DNA of 46,000 bases from positions 693,010 through 739,009 of the forward strand of contig RPFO01000595.1 of NCBI GenBank assembly GCA_009746045.1, written 5' to 3'. Below the pieces are notes generated by a model. That model was not told the origin of the DNA and searched no databases. It was given only the letters and a program-made list of their open reading frames with translations. Position 1 is the first letter of the stretch; every line of letters begins with the position of its first letter. Shown in pieces: positions 11,201-19,895 of the stretch. The position numbers were made by a program, and so were the translations under genes. Source of the stretch: Mesostigma viride (lineage: Eukaryota; Streptophyta; Mesostigmatophyceae; Mesostigmatales; Mesostigmataceae).

Positions 11201-13064
11201 TGAAGCCTTGTCCTTGAGCTCATCAAAGGACGGCAAGGACGACAAGGCAAAGCCCGAGTATTCCTGGCACATACCTTTTGACTCGAACGATTGCGAGAAG
11301 CTGGCGAAGAAGGGGCGGGATATGCGGCCGCGCGACGTGCTACACTGCGGGGACCCCCTGGCCACGCGCTGGGCAACGGACTATTGGCGCACGGCCGTGC
11401 ATTCAGTGTTTGCGGTCGCGCGCAACCGCGTATGGATGTGGCCGCAGTGCAAGGTGAGCCTGGGCAGCGACCGACATGCATGCATGCCAAAGGTGAGCCT
11501 GGGCAGCGACCGACATGCATGCATGCCAAAGGTGAGCCTGGGCAGCGACCGACATGCATGCATGTGCAAGGTGAGCCTGGGCAGCGACCGACATGCATGC
11601 ATGCGCAAGGTGAGACTGTGAGTGCGAAGGCGCAAGGTTATGGCATGCACTCGGTCTGACAGTCGTGCCGCGCACGAAGTAGGGCTGTGCCTGGCAAGGG
11701 GGGAGCGCGTAGCGGGGACCCGATCAATCCATCGCACCGTGTGCAGAATAGGGAGCTTACCTGCCTGCCGCAACGCGTTATCATTGCAGTTTCAGCTCAG
11801 TGAAGTCAGTCGACGCAGTCAACTCGGTGCACAGTTTCCATTCTGTCGTGTTGTGGGCGGATCGGCCCTGATCACGCATGGTTGTCACAATCAAGTTCTT
11901 GCGCGGATGCAAGTTTCCGGCACGCGAGCATGGCGCCGTGCAGACATGGTCCCTCGCCCGTTGAGGCAGAGGCACCTAATTGTCTTGATTTGGTATGTTA
12001 CCCTTGATCTGGTGTTTTACTCTTGATTTGGTATGTTGCTCTTGATTTGGTATGTTACTCAGTTTCCATATGGTATCTTACTCAGTTTGTATGTTGTATG
12101 TTACTCAGTTTGTATTTGGTATGTTACTCAAATTGTTAAGCTGCCTGGTATCCCTTTCTAGTTACCAGCCATGCATCAGCTGGGACTCTTCTATTTGTGA
12201 GGTCTGCCCTGGAAGAGGCGTTTTGGCATGTCAACCCCAATCGTCGAAATGCTCACGCTTTGGGAGGGTGACGCCCAGGGGCACTTGGGGTTACTTTGCA
12301 ACGAAGCATCAGCAGAGCAGCTGCCCTGGCTTGCAGGTTGCTGTCATTATGGTAGCTGGCTACCGTCACGGTGGCCAGCTGCCCAAACCTGCCAGCGAAA
12401 TGAACGCCCATGATTTTCTTAGCGCTATGTGTCTAAATTGTTGGAAGTGGGTTCGGAACAACTATCGCTTCATGCCCATCGTTGCGACTGTTGTGTTTCT
12501 GCCCGGCAAATGGCGTCAACGGTCCTGTCTGCCAAGCATTGAACGTCGCACATGCCTGGGGTCCCCATGCATTCGTACTCGCTTGCGATGGAAGTGTTTG
12601 TCCATCCCAAGGAAATGTAGGGGGTGATCTGGTGGTGTATGTGTTCCGTAAACCCTTGTATTACTTTTGGTGACCTCATAATACTGTTGATTATATGCTG
12701 CATGTAATCAAAGGAACCGTGGCCCCTGGTGGTCCATGATGTCTTATTAAGTATTGATTTTTATTCTTGATGTGCTGCTAATGGTGATGCAATACGCCGC
12801 CCCCACCCCCACCCCCACACTCGCTACCGGCCACCACAGTACGCCGGCTTTGCAAACTACATCAAGGACTGGTTCGACCGCAGCGAAGCGCCACTCGAGC
12901 AGAGAGGCCAGGCGTCTTGGTGGCTATTTGAGCATTTATGGGGAGAGATGTTCCACTGCCGCCCAGCCCCTCACCATGACCGCAATTTTGTTTGCTTGGG
13001 CGATGAGTTGGTGGCGTCTCAGGAGACCCTGGACGATCTCCCTCATCTGTTAAAACCAAAGTAA
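6238..13064 (+). CDS. Secreted beta/gamma-crystallin-like + DUF3431-like protein, 4 exons
   Basis: Inferred exons are 6,238-8,261, 9,630-9,828, 11,058-11,453 and 12,840-13,064. All junctions are GT-AG, the phases match (2, 0, 0), and the product is 947 residues ending in TAA. Residues 1-23 look like a signal peptide. Residues about 39-125 resemble a beta/gamma-crystallin domain with two Greek keys (ELYEKSHFGGRS...KVSSVRV, then a second ending GGITSIRG). The usual N/D pair of the calcium motif is absent. A Pro/Ser/Ala/Gly-rich linker follows (about 130-615). Residues about 620-947 resemble the DUF3431 family: VVVVFCTD, then YDRLHEVTLFLKD, then FAVARNRV, then WWLFEHLWGEMFH. The ATG at 6,238 was chosen because it opens the signal peptide and no in-frame ATG precedes it; the pyrimidine-rich stretch ending CTCTCTAG at 6,180 could be the acceptor of a 5'UTR intron. 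Function is unknown; DUF3431 has no assigned reaction. Confidence 0.75.
8262..9629 (+). other. Intron 1 with 31 bp minisatellite
   Basis: The intron starts GTGGGT and ends CCACAG, and joining here keeps frame (AG+C = Ser). It holds a duplicated donor at 8,342, a TAGCTGGCAAGCAC-type 18 bp repeat (about 8,395-8,450), a 31 bp tandem repeat (8,601-8,755), and a looser array of GTGGGACA-containing units (about 8,885-9,020). An alternative acceptor at 9,646 would break the frame. Confidence 0.6.
8601..8755 (+). repeat. 31 bp tandem repeat, about 5 copies
   Basis: Units begin AGGACAAAAAAGC and contain CTATCTAGAGAAGCCTAG. Starts at 8,601, 8,632, 8,663, 8,694 and 8,725 give an exact 31 bp period with a few substitutions. 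The array lies wholly inside intron 1. Confidence 0.85.
9630..9828 (+). CDS. Exon 2: core of the DUF3431-like domain
   Basis: Starting after CCACAG at 9,629, the exon encodes GLNALSILQHLYLYYDRL and VTLFLKDTLPHDV, matching the TYLxHIxxxYDxLxxxTxFLQ core typical of DUF3431 proteins. It ends GAC|GTACGT in phase 0. This exon end and donor are repeated several times in the following intron. Confidence 0.75.
9829..11057 (+). other. Intron 2 with repeated donor copies and short tandem repeats
   Basis: Diverged copies of the exon-2 end plus donor occur at 9,912-9,935, about 10,027-10,052, 10,107-10,130, 10,465-10,490 and 10,724-10,750, most keeping GTAAGT or GTACGT. A 20-21 bp array built on CCTAAATAGTGCACAA occupies about 10,570-10,715. 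Runs of GGTTAGGTTAGG occur near 9,860 and 10,250. The acceptor is ATGGCAG at 11,057. Confidence 0.6.
10570..10715 (+). repeat. About 20 bp tandem repeat (AATAGTGCACAACCCT), 7 or so units
   Basis: Degenerate units containing AATAGTGCACAA are repeated head to tail in intron 2; two units are altered. No function is evident. Confidence 0.7.
11058..11453 (+). CDS. Exon 3: DUF3431-like domain, C-terminal half
   Basis: The exon is phase 0 at both ends (132 codons). It encodes VQDINVFYETRVND at its start and AVHSVFAVARNRV near its end; the latter resembles the AxFAVSRERI motif late in DUF3431. The donor AAG|GTGAGC at 11,453/11,454 is the first of five equal donors spaced 39 bp apart. Splicing to exon 4 joins QCK to YAGFANYIKDW. 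Confidence 0.75.
11451..11645 (+). repeat. 39 bp tandem repeat, each unit with an AAG|GTGAG donor
   Basis: AAGGTGAG starts at 11,451, 11,490, 11,529, 11,568 and 11,607, exactly 39 bp (13 codons) apart. The units read in frame as KVSLGSDRHACM plus one residue. Four donors are GTGAGC and the last GTGAGA. No stop falls inside the units; a TGA follows the fifth. Confidence 0.9.
11454..12839 (+). other. Intron 3
   Basis: The intron starts with the donor ladder. It holds a loose ~26 bp array built on TTGATTTGGTATGTTACTC (about 11,985-12,135) and ends CCACCACAG. No other exon-like stretch was supported. Confidence 0.55.
12840..13064 (+). CDS. Exon 4: C-terminus of the crystallin/DUF3431-like protein
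   Basis: There are 75 codons including TAA. The exon begins YAGFANYIKDWFDRSE and includes SWWLFEHLWGEMFH, which resembles the YxERLWxxIF closing motif of DUF3431 proteins. It joins exon 3 in phase 0. The open frame ends cleanly at 13,062-13,064. Confidence 0.75.
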   Translation, partial: YAGFANYIKDWFDRSEAPLEQRGQASWWLFEHLWGEMFHCRPAPHHDRNFVCLGDELVASQETLDDLPHLLKPK

Positions 13065-13533
13065 ACTCCCTTGTAGCAATTTTGAAGCCAGGTTCTAGTT
13101 TCAATAAGTGTGCGTTGAAGGGAGGGCATTCAGCCGATTGTGTGCCTCTGCCGATTGTGTGTGCCTCTGTCGGATGGCCATGGAGCAGCAAACACGCAGT
13201 AGGAAGTCCTTTTCACAATTACTTGCAAAGGTAGTGGGCCTGTTGCAACCCTGCCCTGAGCTGACCTGACGACTAACTTCTGAGGTTAGTCGGTGGGTTT
13301 ATTTTTGCTTTGACGCACCTCATTTGCATGGTGATGCTACACCCATGTGCCTTTGCACTGGGCCAGGCATTTTGTCTGACGCGACACCATTGGCGGTACA
13401 CGTATGTAATTAACGCTGCACTATTGCACGGGAGTCCATCACAGCTGTTGCGCCGGCCAGATGCCATGGTAGACATAATTGGTAACACTTGCTACATCAT
13501 TATTATTACTACACTAATACTAGATTATTATTA
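13065..13533. other. 3' flank of the four-exon gene
   Basis: Probably 3'UTR and intergenic sequence. No polyadenylation signal could be fixed. ATT-rich sequence (about 13,497-13,535) is the target of the ORF1-only insertion that follows. Confidence 0.4.
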
Positions 13534-13543
13534 CTGCACTATT

Positions 13544-14612
13544 GAATTGAATTGTAACATAACTCCGTTGGGAGTATATGTAGCACATAGCCCTTGAGAG
13601 GGGGCATATGGCCTATCATACATCCTAAGCTACTTCCTGCAAGGGTGGGGATGTAAAGGACCCTTGCTCTAGGTGCACCAGGGCACTTGCATCCCCATGA
13701 TCTTCAAGCTATGCCCAGCGAAGGGGGAGCCTGTCATGGGGGGGAAGATCAGCATAGCTATACAAAAAGGCTAGGGCATGGCGTCTCAGCAGAGAGTGAC
13801 TCCCTGCATGGGCACAACATAGCTAAATAAAGCTAGGCATCATCTGGAGTGTGGCACATCATAGGCACACATGTACATGATTAAATAAAGCGTGTGGCTT
13901 AGCTAGGATAGTGCCTCTAGGAGGCGTACATGTACATGGCCACGGTCTATCTATTCTACACTACTACTGCTGTATTCCCCTAAGCTGGGGCGTCTGGAGT
14001 CGTTGGGGCCGCGGGGGTCGCCTGCCAGGGCTTGTGGCCGACGTAGATGGCCGCCCCCTTCCAGTACACCGGCTGCCCCGCCTTGGTCTGCCGGAGCTGG
14101 AGGTAGATGGGCCATAGCTCCCGTCGCCGTTGTTGCTGCGCCAGGGTCAAGTCGTCGTCAAGGGTGAAGAGAGTCTTCTCGAGCCGCTTGCGGCGTCGGA
14201 GAAAAGAAATCTTGTCCGCCGGGGTCTTAAAGGTGAGAAGGAGCGGGGGCGGCCCTGCCTTACCCCGCGCGCGGGGAAGGCGGTGGGCGACCAGGTCGAT
14301 CTCACCAGTAAGGCCCATGCGACTAAGAATTTCTCTCTCAAACGCACGTGCAAGCTTCTCGGAATTCTCACCTTCCTCCATGTCGAGGTTCTTGACAATG
14401 ACGTTAAGGCTGCGCTTGGCAAGCTCGGCCTCCTCGCGGAGGTCAAGCGTCTGCCGCTGGAGCTGGGCTGCGACGGCGGAGGTGGTGGAGGTGGTGTGCT
14501 GCTTAAGCATGTCCGCCCAGGTCGTGATGGGAGGAGCATCGCCGGCCAGGCCAGCAGAGGCTGGCTTGGCGGCAATGTCCTTCACCGCCTGGGCGGTGAG
14601 GCCCGCGGTGTT
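13544..14612 (-). mobile_element. ORF1-only non-LTR retroelement copy with 10 bp target duplication
   Basis: The copy is flanked by CTGCACTATT at 13,534-13,543 and 14,613-14,622. On the - strand it holds a 5'-truncated ORF1, then about 430 bp of 3' sequence with no reverse transcriptase, then a hairpin (CTCCCAACGGAG) and an AATTCAATTC tail. It shares ORF1 and the following ~230 bp with the copy at 19,896-20,476. The absence of ORF2 in both suggests a non-autonomous family that keeps ORF1, like HAL1 elements of mammals. Confidence 0.75.
13980..14612 (-). CDS. LINE ORF1-like RNA-binding protein, 5'-truncated
   Basis: About 210 residues are open with no true ATG at the start, because the insertion is truncated there. 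A central RRM-like stretch (AKRSLNVIVKNLDMEEGE) is followed by a basic segment, HRLPRARGK...LLLTFKT.ADKISFLRRRKRL, then LDDDLTLAQQQRRRELWP. This layout (helical N-part, RRM, basic C-terminal domain) fits ORF1p/Transposase_22-type proteins that bind retroelement RNA. It ends at TAG (13,980-13,982). Confidence 0.65.
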   Translation of the reverse strand, partial: NTAGLTAQAVKDIAAKPASAGLAGDAPPITTWADMLKQHTTSTTSAVAAQLQRQTLDLREEAELAKRSLNVIVKNLDMEEGENSEKLARAFEREILSRMGLTGEIDLVAHRLPRARGKAGPPPLLLTFKTPADKISFLRRRKRLEKTLFTLDDDLTLAQQQRRRELWPIYLQLRQTKAGQPVYWKGAAIYVGHKPWQATPAAPTTPDAPA

Positions 14613-14622
14613 CTGCACTATT

Positions 14623-15589
14623 AGTAGATTATTATTACTGCACTATTACTAGATTATTATTACTACATTATTATCAATAAGACAACAAATTATCAAGGAG
14701 ACAACCAAATTATAGCAATTATTTCTCTGATCTGCCTAGCGAGGTCTACTGCCGACACAAAGGACGTTGTGTGTTGCAAATGGGCCTGTGCTATACTGTA
14801 TTAAATGCAAAACTGAGTTTTCGATTATTGACTCGGTTGTTATGATGTAGCCATGCATGCATTGCTCACAGTTCTATGCAGAGCGTCTCAAGTTCATATC
14901 CATTAGATGGATACGTGGTTCAAGCTAACAGCGTTGTAACGTGCCAAGCCTATCAGCCAGGCACATTGGGAAAGATCGCCTCCTAACTACGGGACTATCG
15001 TCCCGGGGTTAATGCCTGCCTGAGATGGGTAGGGATTCACTAAGCTATGGGCTACTTGCTGTTATCACAGCGTAGGCCCTGGGGCATTATAATTTACCTT
15101 CTTGAGTTCTTCGCATGTGTTCATACACAAAGGGTTATGACAGACATGGATTCATTGATTCATTTAGAATACGTTGAGGTTACGTCTAGTGATTGACAAC
15201 GTCCGAACCTGTCATCCGACCTCCATCCTCGCTGCCTTTATGCCAAGCAGTGCCACTAGGTCGGCACCAGCTGGCTGATCCACTCGTGTGGCCCAAATTC
15301 ACCCGTCACTAAGTTACGGCCTGAAGTTCATCGTAGTGTGCGTAGGCCGAACTACGGGTCGAACATAGGGCTGATCCGGCCACTGTCCATGTCCTTGGCA
15401 ACAGTCGTTGCACTATATGCCTCGGACATACATCTATCGATATATCTCCCAATATCGCCCATGTTACCTCCAGATATCAGTCACCGACACACACATAGCC
15501 ATGTATGCCCAAAGGTGCTGACTTCGAATCACTCTAGGCAACATTTGACGATAGTATAGCTACTCTCCACTCTCTCTCCCCTCTTTGGA
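14623..15589. other. Intergenic, nothing recognised
   Basis: ATT-rich sequence to about 14,690, then unremarkable sequence. No gene or repeat could be supported. Confidence 0.35.
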
Positions 15590-18050
15590 CTGCCAAGCAG
15601 GACAAGACGCGGTGGCAGAAGATGGTCAAGGCTCACACGCGAGACCCTGTGGGCAAGCCACCTCCCTCCAAGAGGAGGAGGCGTATTGATGAGTAGTGTA
15701 GTTAGGCTTTTTCTAGACTAGATAGCTTAGAGTTAGGTTAGTTCGATTACGCGGCTTCCTTCACCCCACCCACCCATCATGGAATATGTGCTACATGATC
15801 TCCCTGCGCGACAACAGCGACCCCGCCCGCTACGCCCGCCTCAAAGCCGATTACCACTCGGCCATCCGGCAGGCGACCAAGGAGCAGGAGGACCTTCATG
15901 TCCGCGAGTACTTCGCCGACCTCAAGGACCAGCACGGCAAGTACGCCTGGACCCGCCTGCGTCACGCCCAACGGCCCGCCGGCGGCGCGCAGCCGGCGCC
16001 GCGGACGCTCTCTGGCTCACCGCAGCAGCAGCTCGACCAGTGGTATTTCTCCCAGTCCCGGCTGCTCGGCGCCCCCCCGCCGCCTCCGCCGCTTGGCCCT
16101 CTGGCGGCCGCACGCCTGGCAGTAGCGCCTGCGGACGTCCCTGCGCCGCCCACGCCGCCCGCCGCTGAGCAGGACTACACGTACCCATGCAGCCCTGACG
16201 GAACCCCTGGCCGACCCCAACCAGCTCCCGCCGTTCACTCGAGCTCGAGCTGAGCAGTGACCGCCGCCAAGCAACTCCGCTTCTATGCCGCCGTTGGACC
16301 TGACCAGCTCCCAGCCCCGGTGATTAAGCTGACGGCACTCACGGGGTTCCTGCTTGACGTCTGCAACCGGATCCTGCTTGCCGACGCGCCGCCGATTCCT
16401 GAGTGGCAGCACAGCTACCGTATTATGCTGTACAAAAACAAAGGTTCCCCTGACGACCCCGCCAACTACAGAGGAGTCTGCATCCAGAGCGCCGCACTCA
16501 AGTTGTTCATGCGCATGATCCTCAACCGCCTTCCTTCTGCTCTCGACTGTCACCTTGGGGAAAGTCAAATGGGCTTCCGTCCTGGGCACTGCACCGTCAT
16601 GGCCATCTTCGTCGCGCGTCGCCTCTTCGAGGAAATCGCTCTCCTGCAACCTGGTGAGTTTCCCGCCATCCTGATCTTCGTCGACTTCATCAAGGCTTTT
16701 GATTCTGTCCTGAGTCTGCATGGGACGCTCTATGGGCTGTACTTGCTCGCGCTCGCGTCCCCACTCCCCTGATTACCGGTCATCCGCACGCTGTATGAGG
16801 GGTCGACCACTTCGGTGCGCACTCAACACGGCATTACCCCGCCATGCCCACTGCAGACCGGCGTCTGGCAGGGTTGCGTCCTGTCGCCGTACCTGTTTAT
16901 TATTGTAGTGGATTATGTTATGCGCCAGGCACGTGCTCGCTTTGCTAGCATTGCAGGCCGTGCCCCTGGCCTAGCGATCACGAACGAGCTTGGGGAAGGG
17001 GGGCCGACTAACAGGCAGAATTTACTAGCTGACCTCATTTATGCCGACGACATCACGCTCATCGAGAAGCCGGAGTCTGCCCAACTTTGGCTGGACTGCC
17101 TGGCGCTCGAGGCTCGGGCGGTTGGTCTAGAAATCTGACAGCCCCAAAACGGACGGGAGGCCCTGGCCCTCGGCATGGCAGGGCCCCCACCCACACTCCG
17201 CCTCTTAGACGATGCCGAGGTCAACTACCCTATACTTCAGGCCGCTTCAAGCTGCTCGGCAGTTGGCTTCCCGACTGCGAGGACGACATGACGACACAGA
17301 TCGGCATGGCGTGGGCGCACCTCCATGACCACCGCCGCTGGTGGAGCAACCCCGCCCTACCCCGGATCGTCAAGCGTGACCTCTTCAAGGTCGTCATTCT
17401 GACGATCCTGACCTACGGCGCCGAGACGTGGGCACTGACGCAGGAGCTGGAGCAACGACTCGACGGCGCCGTCACCAAGATGCTGCGCAAGGCCCTTAAC
17501 ATCCCCTTTGGGTTGCACATTAGTAATGAGGATTTGTACGCTGATTTGCCCTAATAATGTTTCCCACATTATTAGGCACAGGCGCCTGGGCCTAGCCGGG
17601 CACCTGGCCCGCACAGATCAGGTAGATACCTCAGATAGACTAGCTGGCACCAAGCCCGCCCAGCCTGGGCGATATGTCCTCACCTGGCGTGCCCCCGGCC
17701 GCGCGCGGCAGGGCCGCCACCCGTGGACATTTCGTGATAGACTTGGCATGGACATGTGCTACACTAGACGTGACGGGCTCACCCCCGGGCAGCCTCCTGG
17801 TTTGTCTGTAATATGGAGGCAGATGGTGCGCAAGGATAGATGGCAAGTAGTAATGAAGGAGACCACCCCCAAGCCTGTGGGGGCTCCACGTGTGACCAAG
17901 TATGGCATTCATAGCGATTCGGGCCGCGGTGCCCACACCCCTGTAACTAGGACCTAGATAGCTTATACCATCCGTTCCATGCATCCCATGCATGTTCCCC
18001 TCCCACTGAGGACTTATGCTCACGTGACGCAGTCACGTGTCTATTAATTA
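15590..18050 (+). mobile_element. Decayed LINE: ORF2 reverse transcriptase and 3' end
   Basis: This non-LTR retroelement copy lacks a recognisable endonuclease, so it is 5'-truncated or eroded. Reverse transcriptase motifs run from about 16,390 to 17,120. The C-terminal region runs to about 17,955. The 3' end carries the inverted repeat CACGTGACGCAGTCACGTG (18,021-18,039) and a TCTATTAATTAAT tail. Fragments of the same 3' end occur at 438-650 (reverse), 19,439-19,522 (reverse) and, as the hairpin alone, 1,713 and 1,826. Confidence 0.8.
15786..17957 (+). pseudogene. Non-LTR reverse transcriptase (ORF2), broken
   Basis: The polymerase core is clear: YRIMLYKNKGSPDDPANYRG, then MGFRPGHCT, then FVDFIKAFDS (motif A), QGCVLSPYLF (motif B) and LIYADDITLI (motif C, YADD). 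The thumb-like LTYGAETWALTQELEQRLDG and a C-terminal segment with HRRLGLAGHLAR follow. The frame is broken at least at 16,251 (TGA), 16,770 (TGA, probably from a nearby +1 shift), 17,136 (TGA), 17,150-17,230 (frame change) and 17,552 (TAA). The copy cannot encode a full enzyme. Confidence 0.85.
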
Positions 18051-18115
18051 ATAATCTCCCAACGGAGGCATGTTATAATTTAATTTTAATTTAATTATTA
18101 GCTACTCTTTTGCTC
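18045..18115 (+). mobile_element. Short insertion tail: CTCCCAACGGAGG hairpin plus AATT-rich tail
   Basis: CTCCCAACGGAG followed by GCATGTTATAATTTAATTTT matches the 3' end of the ORF1-only copy (reverse of 13,544-13,575). It lies directly against the LINE 3' end, as if a second 3' end had been added or inserted there. Confidence 0.5.
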
Positions 18116-18284
18116 GTATCTTTTTACCTATTTATCCTTTTGCCAAACTTCCAAGTGCTCGCTATGCTCGACCCTGATCGGCACGCTACAGGCGTGTACT
18201 TAACTGCAGGAAATGGTGTGCATCAACAACGCGCATGGCATGTTTGGCAACTGAATGATTGGAGCACATGGGTGACAGCCCATT

Positions 18285-18930
18285 AACTAATTAAAGGCAC
18301 GTAGACTGCGTCACGTGGCCGGTACCGATGAATTGGAACCTTGGACCCCTATAGGACGGAGGGCGCCCAGATGGTTGATGATGGAGCGGATTTCGGAGGT
18401 GGAATGCATAGAAGTGGGAGCCCAGATCTCGGCGACAGAGCGCCCGAGGAGGGAGCCGAGAGGGCGAGGAGCTGAAGGCGGGGGCGGGGGAAGCTGGACA
18501 GATCCGGCATGAAAGCACCGACCACGCGGCCAGGCCGAATGAGGCGACCTTGGACGTAAAGGTGCTGGCACAGGGCAAGAAGCGAGGTGCACGACCTGTA
18601 GAACAGGGCGCTCATAAACTGGGTGGGAGCTGCCTGGCAGCTTGTCCACCATGTGGCTGAGTTGACATCAAAGTCGATTTCTTTCTGGCAGCTCGGCTCG
18701 GCAGGGGGCGGATCCTCAGGGCGGCTGCGTTTAGGCTCAGGCGATGCAGAGGGCGAGGCAAGCCCGGGAGGGGGCTGGGCAACCACCAGGTGTTCTTTTT
18801 GCACGTAGTTCACGTTTAATTCCAGACAAAGCAAATCTTGGTGTGCGCGTTTAGTGTCACTGCTGCCTTCCGGGCCTGAGGGCGAAGCTGCAGCCGGAGC
18901 TGCAGACGTATTTTCAGGGCTTAGCACAGA
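18285..18930 (-). mobile_element. Retroelement-like ORF with degenerate hairpin tail
   Basis: On the - strand an open stretch (18,927 to about 18,480; Pro/Ser-rich, then SCQKEIDFDVNSATWWTS) appears to continue in another frame as LLGRSVAEIWAPTSMHSTSE, ending at a stop near 18,311. It is followed at once by CACGTGACGCAGTCTACGTG and a TTTAATTAGTTAAT tail, the same 3' signature as the LINE. No protein family was recognised. It may be a mobilised non-autonomous element or an unrelated ORF1. The change of frame suggests decay. Confidence 0.4.
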
Positions 18931-19340
18931 CGCCAGGCTGCGTCATGCGTGGAAGAGCGTTTCATGGCTCGTCATATATTGCGTTATAGCTTCGGAAAAT
19001 TATATCAGTGTGTGCGTCTTAGAAAGACGAAGCGTTTGTGATATTCACAGCCGAATTCGGTGCCCAAATGTGAAAGTTATGAACTCCGCCCTCAGCCATG
19101 GCTACCTCGTGGCTCGTGGCTCGTGGCTCGTGTAAAGTCATGCGAAGGAGAGGTCACTGCCACCATGGCAGCCATGCTTAGAATGTTTGCCTAGCTGTGC
19201 CACCATACCTAGTCACGTGCACCGCTAACACACGGTACACCAGCCATAGCCTTAGCTTATAGTCCTTGTACAGCCATGCTATACGTCCTGGCTATCAAAG
19301 AGACAACCAGCGCAGGCCAGAAATCGGCTATGCTCAGATT
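18931..19340. other. Intergenic, nothing recognised
   Basis: Contains a short GTGGCTCGTGGCTCGTGGCT triplication near 19,110-19,130. No gene was supported. Confidence 0.35.
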
Positions 19341-19660
19341 ACTTGCCCACGCTCCTATACATGATATGCTCACATGGGTCTTATTGCGCCCACAGACCTT
19401 GCCGGATCGTTTACCGAGTCCGATTGCAGCTGTGGCATTAATTAAGTAATTAAGTAATAGACACGTGACTGCGTCACGTGAGCATAAGTCCTCAGTGGGA
19501 GCGGAACATGGGATGGAATGGATGGCATGCCTTTGGCATGAAGGAGAAAGGGGGTCTCTGCCCTTTCTACCTGTTGTGCACACACAGGAATTAAAAGCAC
19601 TTCGGTGCTCCGTGACTGCCCAACGGGAGCATGAGTTTAATTAATTAATTAATGGGGTGG
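19341..19660 (+). mobile_element. Hairpin-tailed short element, copy 1 (interrupted)
   Basis: The element runs from ACTTGCCCACGCTCC to CCCAACGGGAGCATGAG plus TTAATTAATTAATTAAT. It is interrupted at 19,439-19,528 by a LINE 3' fragment. Apart from the insertion it matches 19,661-19,887 closely, so it is the older of the two copies. Confidence 0.6.
19439..19522 (-). mobile_element. 84 bp LINE 3'-end insertion with 6 bp target duplication
   Basis: The reverse complement matches the LINE 3' end (about 17,975-18,050), including the hairpin (19,462-19,480) and a TTACTTAATTACTTAATT tail. TGGCAT flanks it at 19,433-19,438 and 19,523-19,528. The uninterrupted copy at 19,661 shows the empty site, so this insertion and its boundaries are directly visible. 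Confidence 0.75.
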
Positions 19661-19887
19661 ACTTGCCCACGCTCCTTGTTATGATATGCTCACATGGGTC
19701 TTATTGCACCCACAGCATTTGCTGGATCGTTTATTGTGTCCGATTGCAGCTGTGGTATGCCTCTGGCATGAAGGAGAAAGGGGGTCTCTGCTCTTTCTTC
19801 CTGTTGTGCACACACAGGGATTAAAAGCACTCAGGTGCTCCGTGACTCCCCGACGGGAGCACGAGTTTAATTGATTAATTAATTAAT
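19661..19887 (+). mobile_element. Hairpin-tailed short element, copy 2
   Basis: Ends CTCCCCGACGGGAG (hairpin), then CACGAG and a TTAATTGATTAATTAATTAAT tail. It is flanked by GGGGTGGA at 19,654-19,661 and 19,888-19,895. It has no coding capacity, so it looks like a SINE-like passenger. Confidence 0.55.
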
Positions 19888-19895
19888 GGGGTGGA

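Noticed and set aside
16251-17138. TGA as a sense codon, because three TGAs lie in one RT frame
   Set aside because: The peptides around 16,770 fit better with a compensating frameshift, and TAA and frame changes occur in the same copy, so simple decay explains it.
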